Shown here: in pieces, positions 1-11,699 of the stretch
Layout of the letters: each line of letters opens with the position of its first letter
Position numbering within the stretch: the stretch's first letter is position 1
Source: Montifringilla adamsi
Lineage: Eukaryota > Chordata > Aves > Passeriformes > Passeridae
Assembly: GCA_017590115.1 (NCBI GenBank)
Contig: JAGGNK010007027.1
Coordinates: 1-64,000 of the forward strand
Direction: 5' to 3'
Length of the DNA stretch: 64,000 bases
Program-made: the position numbers and the translations under genes
Notes under the pieces: model-generated
Databases searched by the model: none
What the model saw: the letters and a program-made list of their open reading frames with translations, nothing else
Told to the model about the DNA's origin: nothing

Positions 1-124
1 TCCTGCCTTCCTCAGCAGACACCTGGCTTTCAAACCAAGAGAGCTGGGTACAACTTTCCAGCTGCTCCCAGAGCCCAGTGGATTGTGGAAAGGGAGACCA
101 CAATTAAGGGTTGTCTTGCTAAAG

Positions 125-200
125 GTGTAACTCCCAGAATGCCAGAATTACTGGGGCTGGCAGAGTCCTCCAGGATCATCCAGTGCCACCCCAGTAATAA
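125..200 (-). mobile_element. CR1-like 3' end fragment
   Basis: Reverse complement reads actggatgatcctggaggac to attctggcattctgg, the typical CR1 terminus. Confidence 0.55.
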
Positions 201-211
201 ATTGTTTTTCT

Positions 212-374
212 TAGCCTCCACCCTAAATCCTCCATCTTGCTTTATATCTGTTACTGCATTCTAAACCCTTAAACTCTGAGTTTCCCACCCTGTGATATCA
301 CACACTTCTATCCAAACTGCACAGCCACAATCCCAGTTCTGTCATTCCATTCTGGAAGCTTCTCCAGGCCCTCA
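212..374 (+). mobile_element. LTR fragment of an avian endogenous retrovirus (3' part)
   Basis: Matches the 3' parts of the LTR pieces at 4611-5050, 26254-26770 and 59736-60440 (ccaccctaaa-ccctccatcttgc, tttcccaccctgtgatatca, ggaagcttctccaggccctc). The element is cut by the GAGAA array; no internal retroviral genes are present. Confidence 0.6.
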
Positions 375-1361
375 GGAGAGAAGAGAAGAGAAGAGAAGAG
401 AAGAGAAGAGAAGAGAAGAGAAGAGAAGAGAAGAGAAGAGAAGAGAAGAGAAGAGAAGAGAAGAGAAGAGAAGAGAAGAGAAGAGAAGAGAAGAGAAGAG
501 AAGAGAAGAGAAGAGAAGAGAAGAGAAGAGAAGAGAAGAGAAGAGAAGAGAAGAGAAGAGAAGAGAAGAGAAGAGAAGAGAAGAGAAGAGAAGAGAAGAG
601 AAGAGAAGAGAAGAGAAGAGAAGAGAAGAGAAGAGAAGAGAAGAGAAGAGAAGAGAAGAGAAGAGAAGAGAAGAGAAGAGAAGAGAAGAGAAGAGAAGAG
701 AAGAGAAGAGAAGAGAAGAGAAGAGAAGAGAAGAGAAGAGAAGAGAAGAGAAGAGAAGAGAAGAGAAGAGAAGAGAAGAGAAGAGAAGAGAAGAGAAGAG
801 AAGAGAAGAGAAGAGAAGAGAAGAGAAGAGAAGAGAAGAGAAGAGAAGAGAAGAGAAGAGAAGAGAAGAGAAGAGAAGAGAAGAGAAGAGAAGAGAAGAG
901 AAGAGAAGAGAAGAGAAGAGAAGAGAAGAGAAGAGAAGAGAAGAGAAGAGAAGAGAAGAGAAGAGAAGAGAAGAGAAGAGAAGAGAAGAGAAGAGAAGAG
1001 AAGAGAAGAGAAGAGAAGAGAAGAGAAGAGAAGAGAAGAGAAGAGAAGAGAAGAGAAGAGAAGAGAAGAGAAGAGAAGAGAAGAGAAGAGAAGAGAAGAG
1101 AAGAGAAGAGAAGAGAAGAGAAGAGAAGAGAAGAGAAGAGAAGAGAAGAGAAGAGAAGAGAAGAGAAGAGAAGAGAAGAGAAGAGAAGAGAAGAGAAGAG
1201 AAGAGAAGAGAAGAGAAGAGAAGAGAAGAGAAGAGAAGAGAAGAGAAGAGAAGAGAAGAGAAGAGAAGAGAAGAGAAGAGAAGAGAAGAGAAGAGAAGAG
1301 AAGAGAAGAGAAGAGAAGAGAAGAGAAGAGAAGAGAAGAGAAGAGAAGAGAAGAGAAGAGA
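375..1361. repeat. Pure GAGAA pentanucleotide microsatellite, about 197 copies
   Basis: About 985 bp of perfect (GAGAA)n with no visible substitution, purine-only on + and pyrimidine-only on -. Because 5 and 3 are coprime and no unit makes a stop, long open frames run on both strands; these are artefacts. It starts inside an LTR fragment, right after ccctcagg. Confidence 0.98.
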
Positions 1362-2617
1362 AAGAAGGACTTCTTTTAATCACAGGTTATTTCACTTCCT
1401 GCTCATGTAAATCAAGACAATTACTCCTGAGTTCTATCCTCACACAAAACACCAGTTTCTGGGATAACACCCTTTTCTGCCCCAGAGATGGGACAACTGA
1501 GTGGTGTTTTACAAACTTTTATTCCATTTTCAGTCTCATGTGAAGGGTGAGACAATACAGATGTTACAATTCATGCCACCACAATCAGAAGCCAATTATT
1601 TCCTAATTACAACGCACTATAAGTGTTTCTTGGCCTATCAGCTTTAGCCACACCACGCTGTAAATACCTTAAAGTTATTAATCTAAAACTACCCCTCGTG
1701 GCTGCTACTGCAATGCACCTTTCATAGTTCTATTTCTCCAAAGTATTGACTCTTCTTTCTAAGACCACCCTTTAAAACTTTTTTTTAAACTTCATTTTTC
1801 TCTCAACAATATCCATCCTATCCCATGGCATTTCTAAATCAACATTCCTTATCTCAGAGTTTATATATGAACACCTACTGCGTGAACCTTCTGTTAAACC
1901 CCAAAACCTCTCCACAAATGTATTTCTCACAAATTTTAGCAGCAAGAGGCTCCCAGCCCCCCCCACCTGCTGCTCCCTGCAGCCCCAGAGCAGCTCCTGA
2001 GAGTTCCAATCTTTACCTACAAGGAGAACCCACGTTCCTCTCTCTAATTAGAGAATCTGCCCACGTGTTCAGCACCCAGGCATCCACTCCTTAATTGGAA
2101 AAAGTCAAGGGCAGAAACTAATTAGCAGCATTCATCAAAAGCAGGGGTCTGATGATAATTAACAACACGTCCCCACTACAATAAATCCTTTTATTAGGAG
2201 GTGATTCAGATTGTGAAATTAAAGGAGGAGTTTTACAAGGAGCGTTTCCAGTTGCCATCTTCTGGCAAAAGTCTGCAGTGTTTCCTCAAAACAAGGAGTA
2301 GGGATCAGGCTGAACAACGATTTCCCTCTCAGGGCCTGTAAGTATTCACCCTGCTCTGCTAAAAAAAGAGAAAGGTGAAATTCCCAGGTCGCTCTCTGGA
2401 TCACTGCAGCCACTGAGTGCCAAGGCCAGAGCAGTCTGGGTCCTGCTGTGGCCAAAATGCTCCCTCCAGCCAAAAAACCCACACAAGGGGAAGGGGAAAC
2501 CACCAAATCTTGCTGCACTGGGGGTTTTGCTGCTCTCGACAAGCATGGGGGGCTACAAGGCTTAAAAGGGTGGCAAAGACCTCAGATTTGGGGGGTAATA
2601 AAGGGTTAATGACCTGC
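1362..2617. other. Intergenic, no gene seen
   Basis: Moderately AT-rich unique sequence. Short open frames on both strands lack family features, splice context or codon bias. Nothing further can be supported. Confidence 0.5.
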
Positions 2618-2790
2618 AAGGAAAAAAAAAAAAAACCAAAACAACCAACAAAACAAAAAAAAAAAAAAAAAACCAAACAAAAAACCCAACAACAACAACA
2701 ACAAAAAACCCCCCATAATTTAAAAAAAAACACAAACAAAAAACCCCAAAACAAAACAAAACAAATAAAAAAAAAAAAAACCCCAAACAA

Positions 2791-2821
<31 letters not shown>

Positions 2822-2885
2822 ACCCCAAAAAAACCACACCAAACCAAGAAAAACCAAAAAAAAACCAACCAAAAAACCAAAAAAG
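2618..2885. repeat. A-rich low-complexity tract
   Basis: About 270 bp made almost only of A with scattered C (aaaccaaaac, aacaacaac, aaaaaccccaaac). It is strand-asymmetric and the apparent K/T/N- or F/L-rich frames across it are artefacts. Confidence 0.9.
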
Positions 2886-3464
2886 AGTGACTGCAGAGAA
2901 AAGAGGGCCGGAGGGGAGATGCCCCATGGCAGCCCTGCCCTTCAGGGAACTTTCCCAGGGTGGGGATGCAGAGATGGAAGCCCCTGCCCAGGGTGTGCGT
3001 GCTCAGCAGGCTGAGGAGCACCAACCCCTCTCCCCCCATCCCTGGGGCTCTTTCCACACTCCCACCTGTCCTTTCCTGGAATTCCCACTGAGGAGCTGAC
3101 AGAGATTCACCTCCATGGCAAGCTGGAGGTTGCCATGCCACGGAGAGACGAGGGCAGCGGTTGTTTGCTGCCAGCTGAGCTGCAAATGGCGTTGTTCGTG
3201 GCATTATTAGAATATTAACAACGGTTTCCTCAGGAAAAAAAAAAGGCTCTGCTGGGTCATTGCTGGTTAGTTACAGCCAGGAAAGCATCGAGGGAGGGCA
3301 CAGCTCAAACAGGGGGGGCTCAAGGTTCCTGTTCCACCCCCAGGAAGGAGATGCCCACAGAAATGAAACCTGTGCCCTCACCCCTGCAGCTCCTCCACCA
3401 GAGCACGTCTGCCCTCCTGCACTGCCCGGGGACAGCACAAAGGAGAAGCCTGAAGTGGCACCAA

Positions 3465-3685
3465 GGAGGGGCAGATTGGAGATTAGAAACAATTTTTGTC
3501 CCTCTCAGAGTGGTCAGGCCTTGGGCTGAGCTGCCCAGGGAGGTTTGGAGTCACTGGGATTGTCCCAGAGGAGTCTGGATGTGGCCTTGGGGACAGGCTT
3601 TGGGGTGATGCTGCTGGGCCTGGGGTGGTACTGGGTGATCCTGAAGGGCTCTTCCCACCTTGATTCTGGAATTCTGGGATCGTGG
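3465..3685 (+). mobile_element. CR1-like 3' fragment
   Basis: Runs from cagagtggtcaggccttggg through gtcactgggattgtcccaga to the tail ggctcttcccaccttgattc. It is the same subfamily as the 49320-49490 part of the element at 48870. Confidence 0.7.
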
Positions 3686-3689
3686 CAGG

Positions 3690-4610
3690 GCCCTGCTCAC
3701 AGCTCATTTCCCATCTGCTCAAATTCCTGCGGAGCACAAAGCCTGACCCAGCCCCAAACTGAGCAGGAGCAGCCAGACACCAGGAGAGGCAGAAATCCTC
3801 GTGCCACACCAGGTCCAGGGCCCAGCAGCTTCTGGAGGCTGAAATTCCCACTGGAAATTAAAGTTCTCCACCCCTTCTGCACCTTTCTCTACTCTTTCTC
3901 TACCATTCCAAGCCCCTTTTCTCACACTCATTTAATAATCTCATTTATTTTAGTGAGACTATTCCTGTGAGTAAGATCAAGTAAATGCTTGTAGGGCTAG
4001 AGGAACACTGAAATTCTGAAATTCCGTCCCCTTTTTTCAGCGTCCATGGGCTGGTTCATGTGCATTCCATGTCAGCCTGTCAAATCCTGAGGAAAAGCTT
4101 CCCAGGACTGGAAATCCACCAGCTTCCCAGAAGTTTACAAAAGGGAAAACATAAATAAACCTCCCTGAGGTCCATCTTCACATGTCCCCCAAACCAGGGT
4201 GGTTGGGATTTTCCAGCATCCTCCTCCCAGTCCAGGCTGATTAAGTTCTTTCTTGACTTTCTACAAAGTTTTTATTTTTCAATTTTACTACAAGTTATTT
4301 ATTTCCCACATTCTCTTATGGAACAAAATAAATCCAGCAGCTCCACCAGCACTACTGTAGCATTTTGCTATTTCTGTGCTCCACCTTAGTGAGGAGGCAG
4401 CGCAGAGCAGGAGGAATATAAATTATTATTTCATCTGGGGTGTGCACCGAGAACAATTGCCATCCATATTGATTAAGCCCTGGGGGTTTAAGCCCCGAGG
4501 CTGTGAAATCCCAGCTGAGGCACGATCTGCTTTGGGCGACACTGCTTGCATGTTCCTGTGTTTATATTTGTCTGAGAGCCCTGGAAACCACTGGAGCCTT
4601 GACTTGTTTT
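3690..4610. other. Intergenic, no gene seen
   Basis: Unique, mixed-composition sequence between a CR1 fragment and an LTR. No convincing exon, RNA or tandem repeat. Confidence 0.45.
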
Positions 4611-5050
4611 TGCCAGGGCTGGGATTCAATGTGTGAGAGGGTATTTCTTGGTGGGACTCAGACGTTTATCAGTTCTTGTCTCTGTCACATCTCACAAACC
4701 CTGAGCTCTGCACATCTAAGTAGACATTTTAATACAAGCACAGCTATTTCATTACTATGTCTAAGCTTAATTAACAACAGAAATAATTATGTATTTATAA
4801 CGAAGTTCTTTAACACCACACATATAAAATCAGTATTAATTTTTGCAAAAAGCCAATATTACAACATGTATCTATAACACTCTGAGTTTCCCACCCTGTG
4901 ATATCACACACTTCTGTCCAAACTGCACAATCTCAGTTTTATTATTGAATTCTGGAAGCTTCTCCAGGCCCTCAGGTCAATGTAGTGTTCTCCTGGGGGT
5001 CAGTGCCTGGCAGCACAGAGTCTGGAATTCTCAGTTCCAGGGTTCCAGCA
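4611..5050 (+). mobile_element. Solo LTR of an endogenous retrovirus, about 440 bp
   Basis: Begins tgccagggctgggattcaat and ends agttccagggttccagca, a TG...CA element. Its 3' half matches the LTR fragments at 212, 26580 and 60180. No internal viral sequence and no clear target-site duplication are visible. Confidence 0.65.
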
Positions 5051-5330
5051 GTGCCACCCAGGGAATAATGTGTTGTCCCAGCCAGGACTGTGCAGTTCCT
5101 GCAGCTCTTTGCCAGCAATGATTAAAGTTACTCTAAAATGGAGTCATCCGAGGAAAAAACCCAGACCAGTTATGAGTTTTTAGCAGCCCCAGAGATCATT
5201 TGATGTTTTTTTAGCTCAGATTTAAAGAGTATAAATCACCAGAGATTCTTCCCCCCGACTGCAAACCTTGCAAGCTTTGCTGGCTTCACTGAGGTGCCAC
5301 AAATTCACACTGAATTTGGGTTAAAGACTC

Positions 5331-5445
5331 ATGGAACCATAGAAATGTGGAATGGCTTGGGCTGGAGGGAACTCAGTGATCATTTAATTATTTAATTCCA
5401 CCCCTGCCATGGGCAGGGACACCTTCCACTGCCCCAGGGTGCTTA
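5331..5445 (-). mobile_element. CR1-like 3' end fragment
   Basis: Starts catggaaccatagaaatgtg and reaches gccatgggcagggacacctt; the reverse complement is the end of CR1. Confidence 0.7.
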
Positions 5446-5640
5446 CTGTTGTTAGCTGTTTGCTGTGGTTAGATGTTTATCTAATGTTAGATATTTACTG
5501 TTATTAGTTGTTTATCTAGTGTTAGATAGTTATTTACCATTAGATATTTATCTCTTGTTAGATGTTTACTATTTTAGATGTTTATTATTGTTAGTTGTTT
5601 ACTATTGTTAGATACTTATCTGTTATTCAATACTTATCAT
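5446..5640. repeat. Degenerate GTTAGATRTTTA repeat
   Basis: About twelve imperfect copies of a 12-20 bp unit (gttagatgtttatctattg-like, gttagttgtttact). Decayed AT-rich minisatellite. Confidence 0.75.
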
Positions 5641-6089
5641 TAGTAGATATTTAGAATAGAGACTCGATAAGGTAAAGGCTTTGTCAAGCCTCTAAAGGGT
5701 GGAAATGATGCCTCAGCTTTGGCTTTTCTATTTTTCAGGTTCTGTGCTGCTTTAGAGTGCAGTTCTGAGCTTCACATGAGGGGATGGTGAGCTCTGTGCA
5801 CAGAGCAGGGACACAAAACAATTCCTGCTCCAGCTGGGCACCAAGGACAAATGATCCAAATCTCAGCCCAGGAGCACAAACCCCGTGGGCTGCAGAGAGA
5901 AAAACAAGCAGGATGGGAGTGCAGGGGCTGAGCTGGAATTGGACACTGAACTGCAATGTGCACATGGAGCAGAGCTGATCCCAGGGAGAGACCCCGGGAG
6001 CGCTCGTGCATTTTGGGACCATTTGGGTTCATCTTGGGGCAGCCCTGGCTGGGCTCTGGTGCTGCCCAAGGTGCATCCATGTCTGACAC

Positions 6090-6499
6090 TTGGGACAAAC
6101 TCCTGGTGTCATTTTCTGCAGCTCAGGTGAAAGAGCTGTAATTGACACAGAGACAATACAAAGCCACACACTCCACTGTCAGAAGGCTTCAAGCTCTTTT
6201 CATTCCAGCATGCATGCTGTTTATACGTTCTTACAAAACTCACAAGTTTACACTTTGCTCACTGGTCAGGAAACACAAACAAAGTGCTCATTGGAATGGG
6301 CAGCTGCAGGTTTCTCTTACTTATCCTTCTTTCTTTCTTGGTTTCTGTATCAATGACCTTCGTGGGAAATTCTTTCAGGAGTGGACATGGATTAAGCTTC
6401 TCTCTCCTCACAGAAGTCGCTGTAAAACCTCTTCCACACATGGAGGCCTTTTAAGAAATCCCTGCTTTATTCTTTAACTCTGTCCACTTCTGGATCTAC
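6090..6499. other. Possible decayed LTR or other repeat; no gene
   Basis: The stretch has LTR-like features (long T/C runs, cagaagtcgctgtaaaacct, ccttttaagaaatccctgct) and borders a CR1 fragment, but no second copy is present in the window to compare with. Confidence 0.3.
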
Positions 6500-6625
6500 C
6501 TTCCCAAGGCATCACCCCAGTGTCCAGCCTGGCCTTGGCACTGCCAGGGATCCAGGGGCAGCCCCAGCTGCTCTGGGCACCCTGTGCCAGGGCCTGCCCA
6601 CCCTGCCAGGGAGGAACCTGAGCCT
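6500..6625 (-). mobile_element. CR1-like fragment
   Basis: Contains cagtgtccagcctggccttg and ctgctctgggcaccctgtgc, the reverse complement of the CR1 core shared by many copies here. Confidence 0.8.
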
Positions 6626-6629
6626 GGAA

Positions 6630-7780
6630 AGGGATTTCAAACAGCCCTGCCCAAAACAAAAGGGTTCTCAGCACACACAAGGCTCTGCCCAGTTTTCTGA
6701 GCCAACCAAGAGACCAGAAATGTGCCTGGGTGTCAGAACTGGGGACAAACCCCAGAGGTGGCAGAAAGGGACAGGAATGAGTCATGTGCTGGAGAAACAG
6801 CAGAGCTGCTGTGGCCCCGGCCTTGCACAGGAAATCTCTCAAAACAAACAAGTGAAAGCAGCTTTTGTGGGGACAGAAAGCACAGCTGGACAGAAACCAC
6901 AAACCTGGCAGCACGGCAGAGCACAGGCAGCACTTCACAGGAAGGCTGTGCATTAAAAATGATAATAATAATAATAATAATAACAATAGAATTACTGGCT
7001 TTCATTTTGACTGTGCTGATCCATGACATACTGGGAGGTTTAATAAACTGAGCTGAGTTCTGCTCAGACAGAACTCAATCTTCCAAAGGGTTGATGAAAA
7101 CTTGCCAAGACAAAGAGCATAAATTGGTGTATACTGAATTTTAACACAAGTATTTCCCACCAGACTTCCCCATGGCTTTTTCAGTACTTTTTCCTAGAGA
7201 AACAGCATCACCTTCAGGCCAAAAAAAAAAAAAAAAGATACATTCCAGTTTTTTTTAATTGGGAAAACTTAAGAGAAATACGTCTCAAATCTTGCACATT
7301 TTTTATTTTTTTCTGAGTCAAGACTGCAAAACATGAACATGCAAAAAAAAAAATAAAAATAGCACTGTACACAAATTTTAAAATTAGTGGTAAGGAACAG
7401 TCTCTCCTACTTATGGATGCACTGAAGCTTAAGAAGACCCCACACAGAAAAAAATCAAGACAGCAAAAATATAAATATGCAATTTTCAGTCTCCATTTCT
7501 TTGCCACTTTTACCAAATACTGTGGCAATTATTCTGCAAGCTGAAATCCCCAGTGACAACAACACAGACAAAAGGCCCGTGTGGTACAGGAACAGTAGAA
7601 AACAGGATGTTTCAGGCTGTGCCAGAAGACATTTTCAGCAGAAATCAGACGTCTGCTCAAAATTCAGACATCAAATGCTAAACCACAGACGGAAATGCTT
7701 GTGCCATTGCCCTGCAGAAAGAGCAAAGCCTGTCTGCTGAGAGCAAAGGGAGCAGCCTGGGCTGCTGGGAGGCTCCCTGC
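6630..7780. other. Intergenic, no gene seen
   Basis: Contains a short (ATA)n run near 6960-6985 and two short poly(A) runs. Open frames are short and unconvincing. Confidence 0.45.
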
Positions 7781-7784
7781 TCGT

Positions 7785-7845
7785 GGCATGGAACGAGCTG
7801 AGCTTTAGGGTCCCTCCCAGCCAAACCAATTCCATAATTCCTGCT
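7785..7845 (+). mobile_element. CR1-like terminus
   Basis: gagctttagggtccctccca followed by ccaattccataattcc, the CR1 end motif. Confidence 0.55.
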
Positions 7846-8067
7846 TTTAAATCAGGTTGGATTAACTGTGCCAGTGAACTCTTCAGGTTGTTTTCTCTAA
7901 CTTTGTTTGAGAAACAAAGGGCAGAGGCTGCAGAGAAGAGGAAATTCAGCTTTTGAGCTGTTTCCTCAGACACCTACTGCCCTGCCCAGGGTGGCTCTGC
8001 AGGGCACTGCCAGGGCCTGAGCTGCTCCTCACCCAGCCTGGCTGGGCAGGGAACAGCCTGGCAGGGA

Positions 8068-8140
8068 CTGAGCCCCAGGGACAGCACAGCCCGGGCTGAG
8101 GATGCACCAGGGACAGCACAGCCCGGGCTGAGGATGCACC
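8068..8140 (+). repeat. 32-bp direct duplication
   Basis: The unit cagggacagcacagcccggg-ctgaggatgcac occurs twice head to tail with no visible difference. Confidence 0.85.
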
Positions 8141-8174
8141 CACGGAATGCTCCGGGGGGAATGGGCCCTGCAGG

Positions 8175-9288
8175 GGCTCCAGGAGAGCTGCAGAGGGACT
8201 GGGGACAAGGCCTGCAGGGACAGGAGCCAGGGAATGGCTGCCAGTGCCAGAGGGCAGGGCTGGGTGGGATACTGGGAATGAGGAATGTGGGAATCTTAAA
8301 AATCAGAGGGTTTTGGGAAAGCTGTATAAGGTAGGTTCAGAGACAGCAGAACTGTGATTAGGAGTTCTGCTTCACCCTGGGAGGGTGGGCAGGGCTGGGG
8401 TGGGACTGGATGATCTCCGTGGGTCCCTTCAGCTCAGGACATTTTGGGATTCTCTGATTCACTGCCCACCCTGTGCCAGGCCTGCAGAAGGGACACCCAG
8501 GGACCCCCCAGTGCCACCCCTGCCCTGCCCAGAGCCCAACCCCAGCCTGGGCATCGCTGGCAGCGCTGGCCAAAGGCTCCTGGAGCTCTGGCAGCCTCGG
8601 GGCCGTGCCCATTCCCTGGGCAGCCTGGGCAGTGCCAGCAGCCTCTGGGGAAGAGCCTTTCCCTAAAACCCAACCTAAATCCCTCCTGGCCCAGCTCCAG
8701 CTGCTCCCTGGGTGCTGTCCCTGTCCCAGAGCAGAGATCAGGCTCCCCTGGAGAGGAGAAGCTCCAGGGAGAGCTCAGAGCCCCTGGCAGGGCCTGAAGG
8801 GGCTCCAGGAGAGCTGCAGAGGGACTGGGGACAAGGCCTGCAGGGACAGGAGCCAGGGAATGGCTGCCAGTGCCAGAGGGCAGGGCTGGGTGGGATACTG
8901 GGAATGAGGAATGTGGGAATCTTAAAAATCAGAGGGTTTTGGGAAAGCTGTATAAGGTAGGTTCAGAGACAGCAGAACTGTGATTAGGAGTTCTGCTTCA
9001 CCCTGGGAGGGTGGGCAGGGCTGGGGTGGGACTGGATGATCTCCGTGGGTCCCTTCAGCTCAGGACATTTTGGGATTCTCTGATTCACCCCACCCTGTGC
9101 CAGGCCTGCTGAAGGGACCCCCACGGACCCCCCAGTGCCACCCCTGCCCTGCCCAGAGCCCAACCCCAGCCTGGGCATCGCTGGCAGCGCTGGCCAAAGG
9201 CTCCTGGAGCTCTGGCAGCCTCGGGGCCGTGCCCATTCCCTGGGCAGCCTGGGCAGTGCCAGCAGCCTCTGGGGAAGAGCCTTTCCCT
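8175..9288 (+). repeat. Tandem duplication of a ~490-bp block, period about 625 bp, built on CR1-like sequence
   Basis: Copy 1 is 8175-8664 and copy 2 is 8801-9288. They match nearly base for base, from ggctccaggagagctgcaga through tgtataaggtaggttcagag to ggggaagagcctttccct. They differ by a 2-bp indel near 8463/9087 and a few substitutions. The blocks begin with the CR1 5' segment and end in a GC-rich region not seen in other CR1 copies here. Confidence 0.85.
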
Positions 9289-9714
9289 GCTCTGCAGCCT
9301 GGCCTGGCCTGGCCCAGCCCCAGGCGCTCCCTGGTGCTGTCCCTGTCCCAGAGCAGAGCTCGGAGCTGTCCCTGCGCTGCCCCTCGGGAGGAGCTGCAGC
9401 CCCGGGGAGCTCTGACCTCAGGCTGCTCCAGGCTGAACTGACCGAGGCACCTCGGGGGGCCCCTCCAGGCCCTTCCCCATCCCCGTGTCCCTCCTGGGGC
9501 TCTCTCTTGGATCCCTGATACTGAGACACCCAGAACTGTCCCCAGCACTGGAGGTGAGGCTGCCCCAGCCCAGAGCAGAGTGGGACAAACCCTTCCCTCT
9601 GGGCAGTGACGGTGGGCCCAGGACAGGGATGTCCCTGCTGGCTCCAGGGCACTGCTGACTCAGATCTGCTGCCCTCGGACCAGCTCCCTCAGGGCCCTTC
9701 CCTTCACACTGCAC

Positions 9715-9890
9715 CGCAGGAACTGCGGCTGTCCCTGGATCCCTGGCAGTGCCCAAGGCCAGGCTGGACACTGGGGCTGGAGCAGCCTGGCACAGTGGAA
9801 GGTGTCCCTGCCATGGCAGGGCTGGCACTGGCTGGGATTTGAGGTCCCTTCCAACCCAAACCCGCTGCGGGTCTGATTCCATAAACGAGG
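9715..9890 (+). mobile_element. CR1-like 3' fragment
   Basis: Core ccctggcagtgcccaaggcc to tail gaggtcccttccaacccaaa and tctgattcc. It lies immediately upstream of the IFNAR2 CpG block. Confidence 0.85.
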
Positions 9891-9929
9891 CAGGCGATCA
9901 GCCACCGCTCCCGCAGCTCTCGCACACCG

Positions 9930-10580
9930 AACAGCGCAGAGCCGGGGGTGGAGCGGGCCCGGACGAGTGACAGAAACGGAAATAAAAGCAGAAGCGGAAA
10001 TAAAGGCAAAAACCGAACTAAAGGCAGCAAAGGCCTTTCGGCGAGTCTGGGCAGAGCGCGAGCCCTCACAACACCGCCACGGCGCCGCTGGGCGGGGCCT
10101 GTGGGGAAAGGGGCGTGGCCTGCGGGGAAAGGGGCGGGGCTTACGGAATGGAGGCGTGACATGAGCCTGTTAGAGGCGTGGTTCGACGGCATGGGGGCGT
10201 TGTTTAGTGACACATGGGCGTGGCCTCTGTGGATGGGGCGTGGTCAACACCGCTCCGTCTCGCCACCGCCATTTTCCGCTCGGCGGCGGCGCGGGCGGCA
10301 GCGCTGGGATCAATGGGGGTCCCTCGCATCGATGGGCGGTGATAGAAGCGGTCAGGAGCGATGAGGAGCCGGAGCGGAGCCCCTGGGGATTCCCCGCCGC
10401 AAGGTACGGCTGGAAGGTGGCGGTGTGTGCGGTGTCGTGTCCCTCCGGGCGCGGCCCTGCGGTGACAATGGAGCGGTTCCCTGAGGGGAGCGGGGCCGCG
10501 CTCCCTCCCTCGGGTGAGGGGAGCGGTCTGGGCCGCTGCCCGGGTATTCCTGCAGGGCTCCCGTGTGGAGCCCCTTGAAC
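9930..10580 (+). promoter_or_regulatory. IFNAR2: CpG-rich promoter region of IFNAR2
   Basis: CpG density rises sharply here compared with flanking sequence. Several GC-box/KLF-like sites occur (ggggcgtggcc, ggggcggggc, atgggcgtggcc, tggggcgtggtc). A GAAACGGAAA element at 9973-9982 fits the IRF-binding pattern GAAANNGAAA, with a weaker GAAGCGGAAA at 9991-10000. The location upstream of the exon 1 donor supports a promoter; no TSS is visible. Confidence 0.65.
10300..10403 (+). other. IFNAR2: IFNAR2 exon 1, non-coding; 5' end not determined
   Basis: A donor (CGCAAG then gtacgg) lies at 10404 inside the CpG-rich block. Mammalian IFNAR2 also has a non-coding first exon. In the frame of the main protein this exon has a stop (TGA at 10362-10364) and no later ATG, so the coding start must be in the next exon. 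An ATG at 10361 in another frame opens an upstream reading frame. The transcription start cannot be placed from sequence. Confidence 0.6.
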
Positions 10581-10804
10581 CGCACATGGAGCCCCAAAAC
10601 CCCCCCGGGTTTGTCTTCGGCAGCGTCCCGCTCGCTGCATTGACCCTGGCGAGAGCCTGGGAGTGCCTGGGGATGTGGGAATCGCACCAAGGCCTGGTGT
10701 TTGGGAGGAACAGCGGCTGCCGAGGGCTCTCGCAGCGCCCCTTGTTTCAGCCGTGGTTTTCTGTGTCCCCCGAAGGTCCCCGTGTGTCCCTCGGGTGGAT
10801 CCCA

Positions 10805-11055
10805 AATCTCTGGTGCTGGCACAGCCCTCGCAGCCCAGGCAGTGCCAGCTGTGCCCCATGGCCACCTTGTCCCCAGCCCAGAGCACTCAGTGCCACCCCC
10901 AGGGGACACCTGCAGGGATGGGCACTGCAAAGCTCCCTGGGCAGCCCCTGCCAAGGCCTGAGCACCCTTGCCATGGGCAAATTCCTGCTGCTGGCCCAGC
11001 TGAGCCTGCCCTGGCCCAGCCTGGGGCTGTCTCCTCCCCAGCCCTGTGGCAGCCC
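10805..11055 (-). mobile_element. CR1-like copy, second subfamily
   Basis: Reverse complement of the elements at 22755, 33650 and 55900 (aatttgcccatggcaagggt, ctgcccagggagctttgcag). Lies in IFNAR2 intron 1. Confidence 0.75.
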
Positions 11056-11214
11056 AAGTGAAAAGGGCTGTTGGTAATGGTCTTGGGTTTTTGAGGTTAA
11101 GTGATTTCCGTATCCTTAGAAGTAGTTTATCCAAAGTCTCCCAGCAGCTGAGGGTGGCAATAATGCTACAGGCACAGTGGGGTTCCCTGGCTCGAGAATA
11201 TTCAGAATTTTGTA

Positions 11215-11500
11215 GAGCTCCAAGGGTGTCAGGATGGTGCCAGACTCTGCTCAGTGGTGCCAGTGGCAGGACGAGGAGCAATGGCCAGGAACTGAAACAC
11301 AACAATTCCAGCCCAGCCTGAGGAAGAACTTCCTTCCCTGGAGGGGCAGAGCCCTGGAACAGCTGCCCAGGCCGGGGCTGGAGTCTCCCTCTCTGGAGAC
11401 ATCCCAAACCCCTGGGCACGTTCCTGTGTCACTGCCTGGGCAGGGGGCTGGGCTGGGTGGTCCCAGAGGTCCCTGTGCAGGCTCAGAATGTTCCTCTGCA
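11215..11500 (+). mobile_element. CR1-like copy
   Basis: Contains gtggcaggacgaggagcaat, ttccctggaggggcagagcc and a degraded end gaggtccctgtgcaggctc. IFNAR2 intron 1. Confidence 0.7.
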
Positions 11501-11699
11501 GACTTCCCTGCTGTTAGTCAGCCTCTCTCAGTATTCCTGTAAGCTGATTTATGTAAGTAAATAGACCATCTGCTTGTTTCAGAGACGTGGGGGAGAGTTT
11601 TCTGAATATGAGCCACTGACTTTCAAAACATCAAAGCTGCTTTTTTTTTCCTTTTCTGATTGGAAGCAAATATAGCCCCATCCAGCTTGAACCTGAGTG

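Noticed and set aside
292..1410. Long Arg/Glu/Lys-repeat frame on + and Ser/Leu/Phe-repeat frame on -
   Set aside because: Both are translations of the pure GAGAA microsatellite, which cannot contain stops; no coding context.
2401..3204. Phe/Val-rich minus-strand frame resembling a membrane protein
   Set aside because: Produced by the A-rich low-complexity tract read on the other strand.
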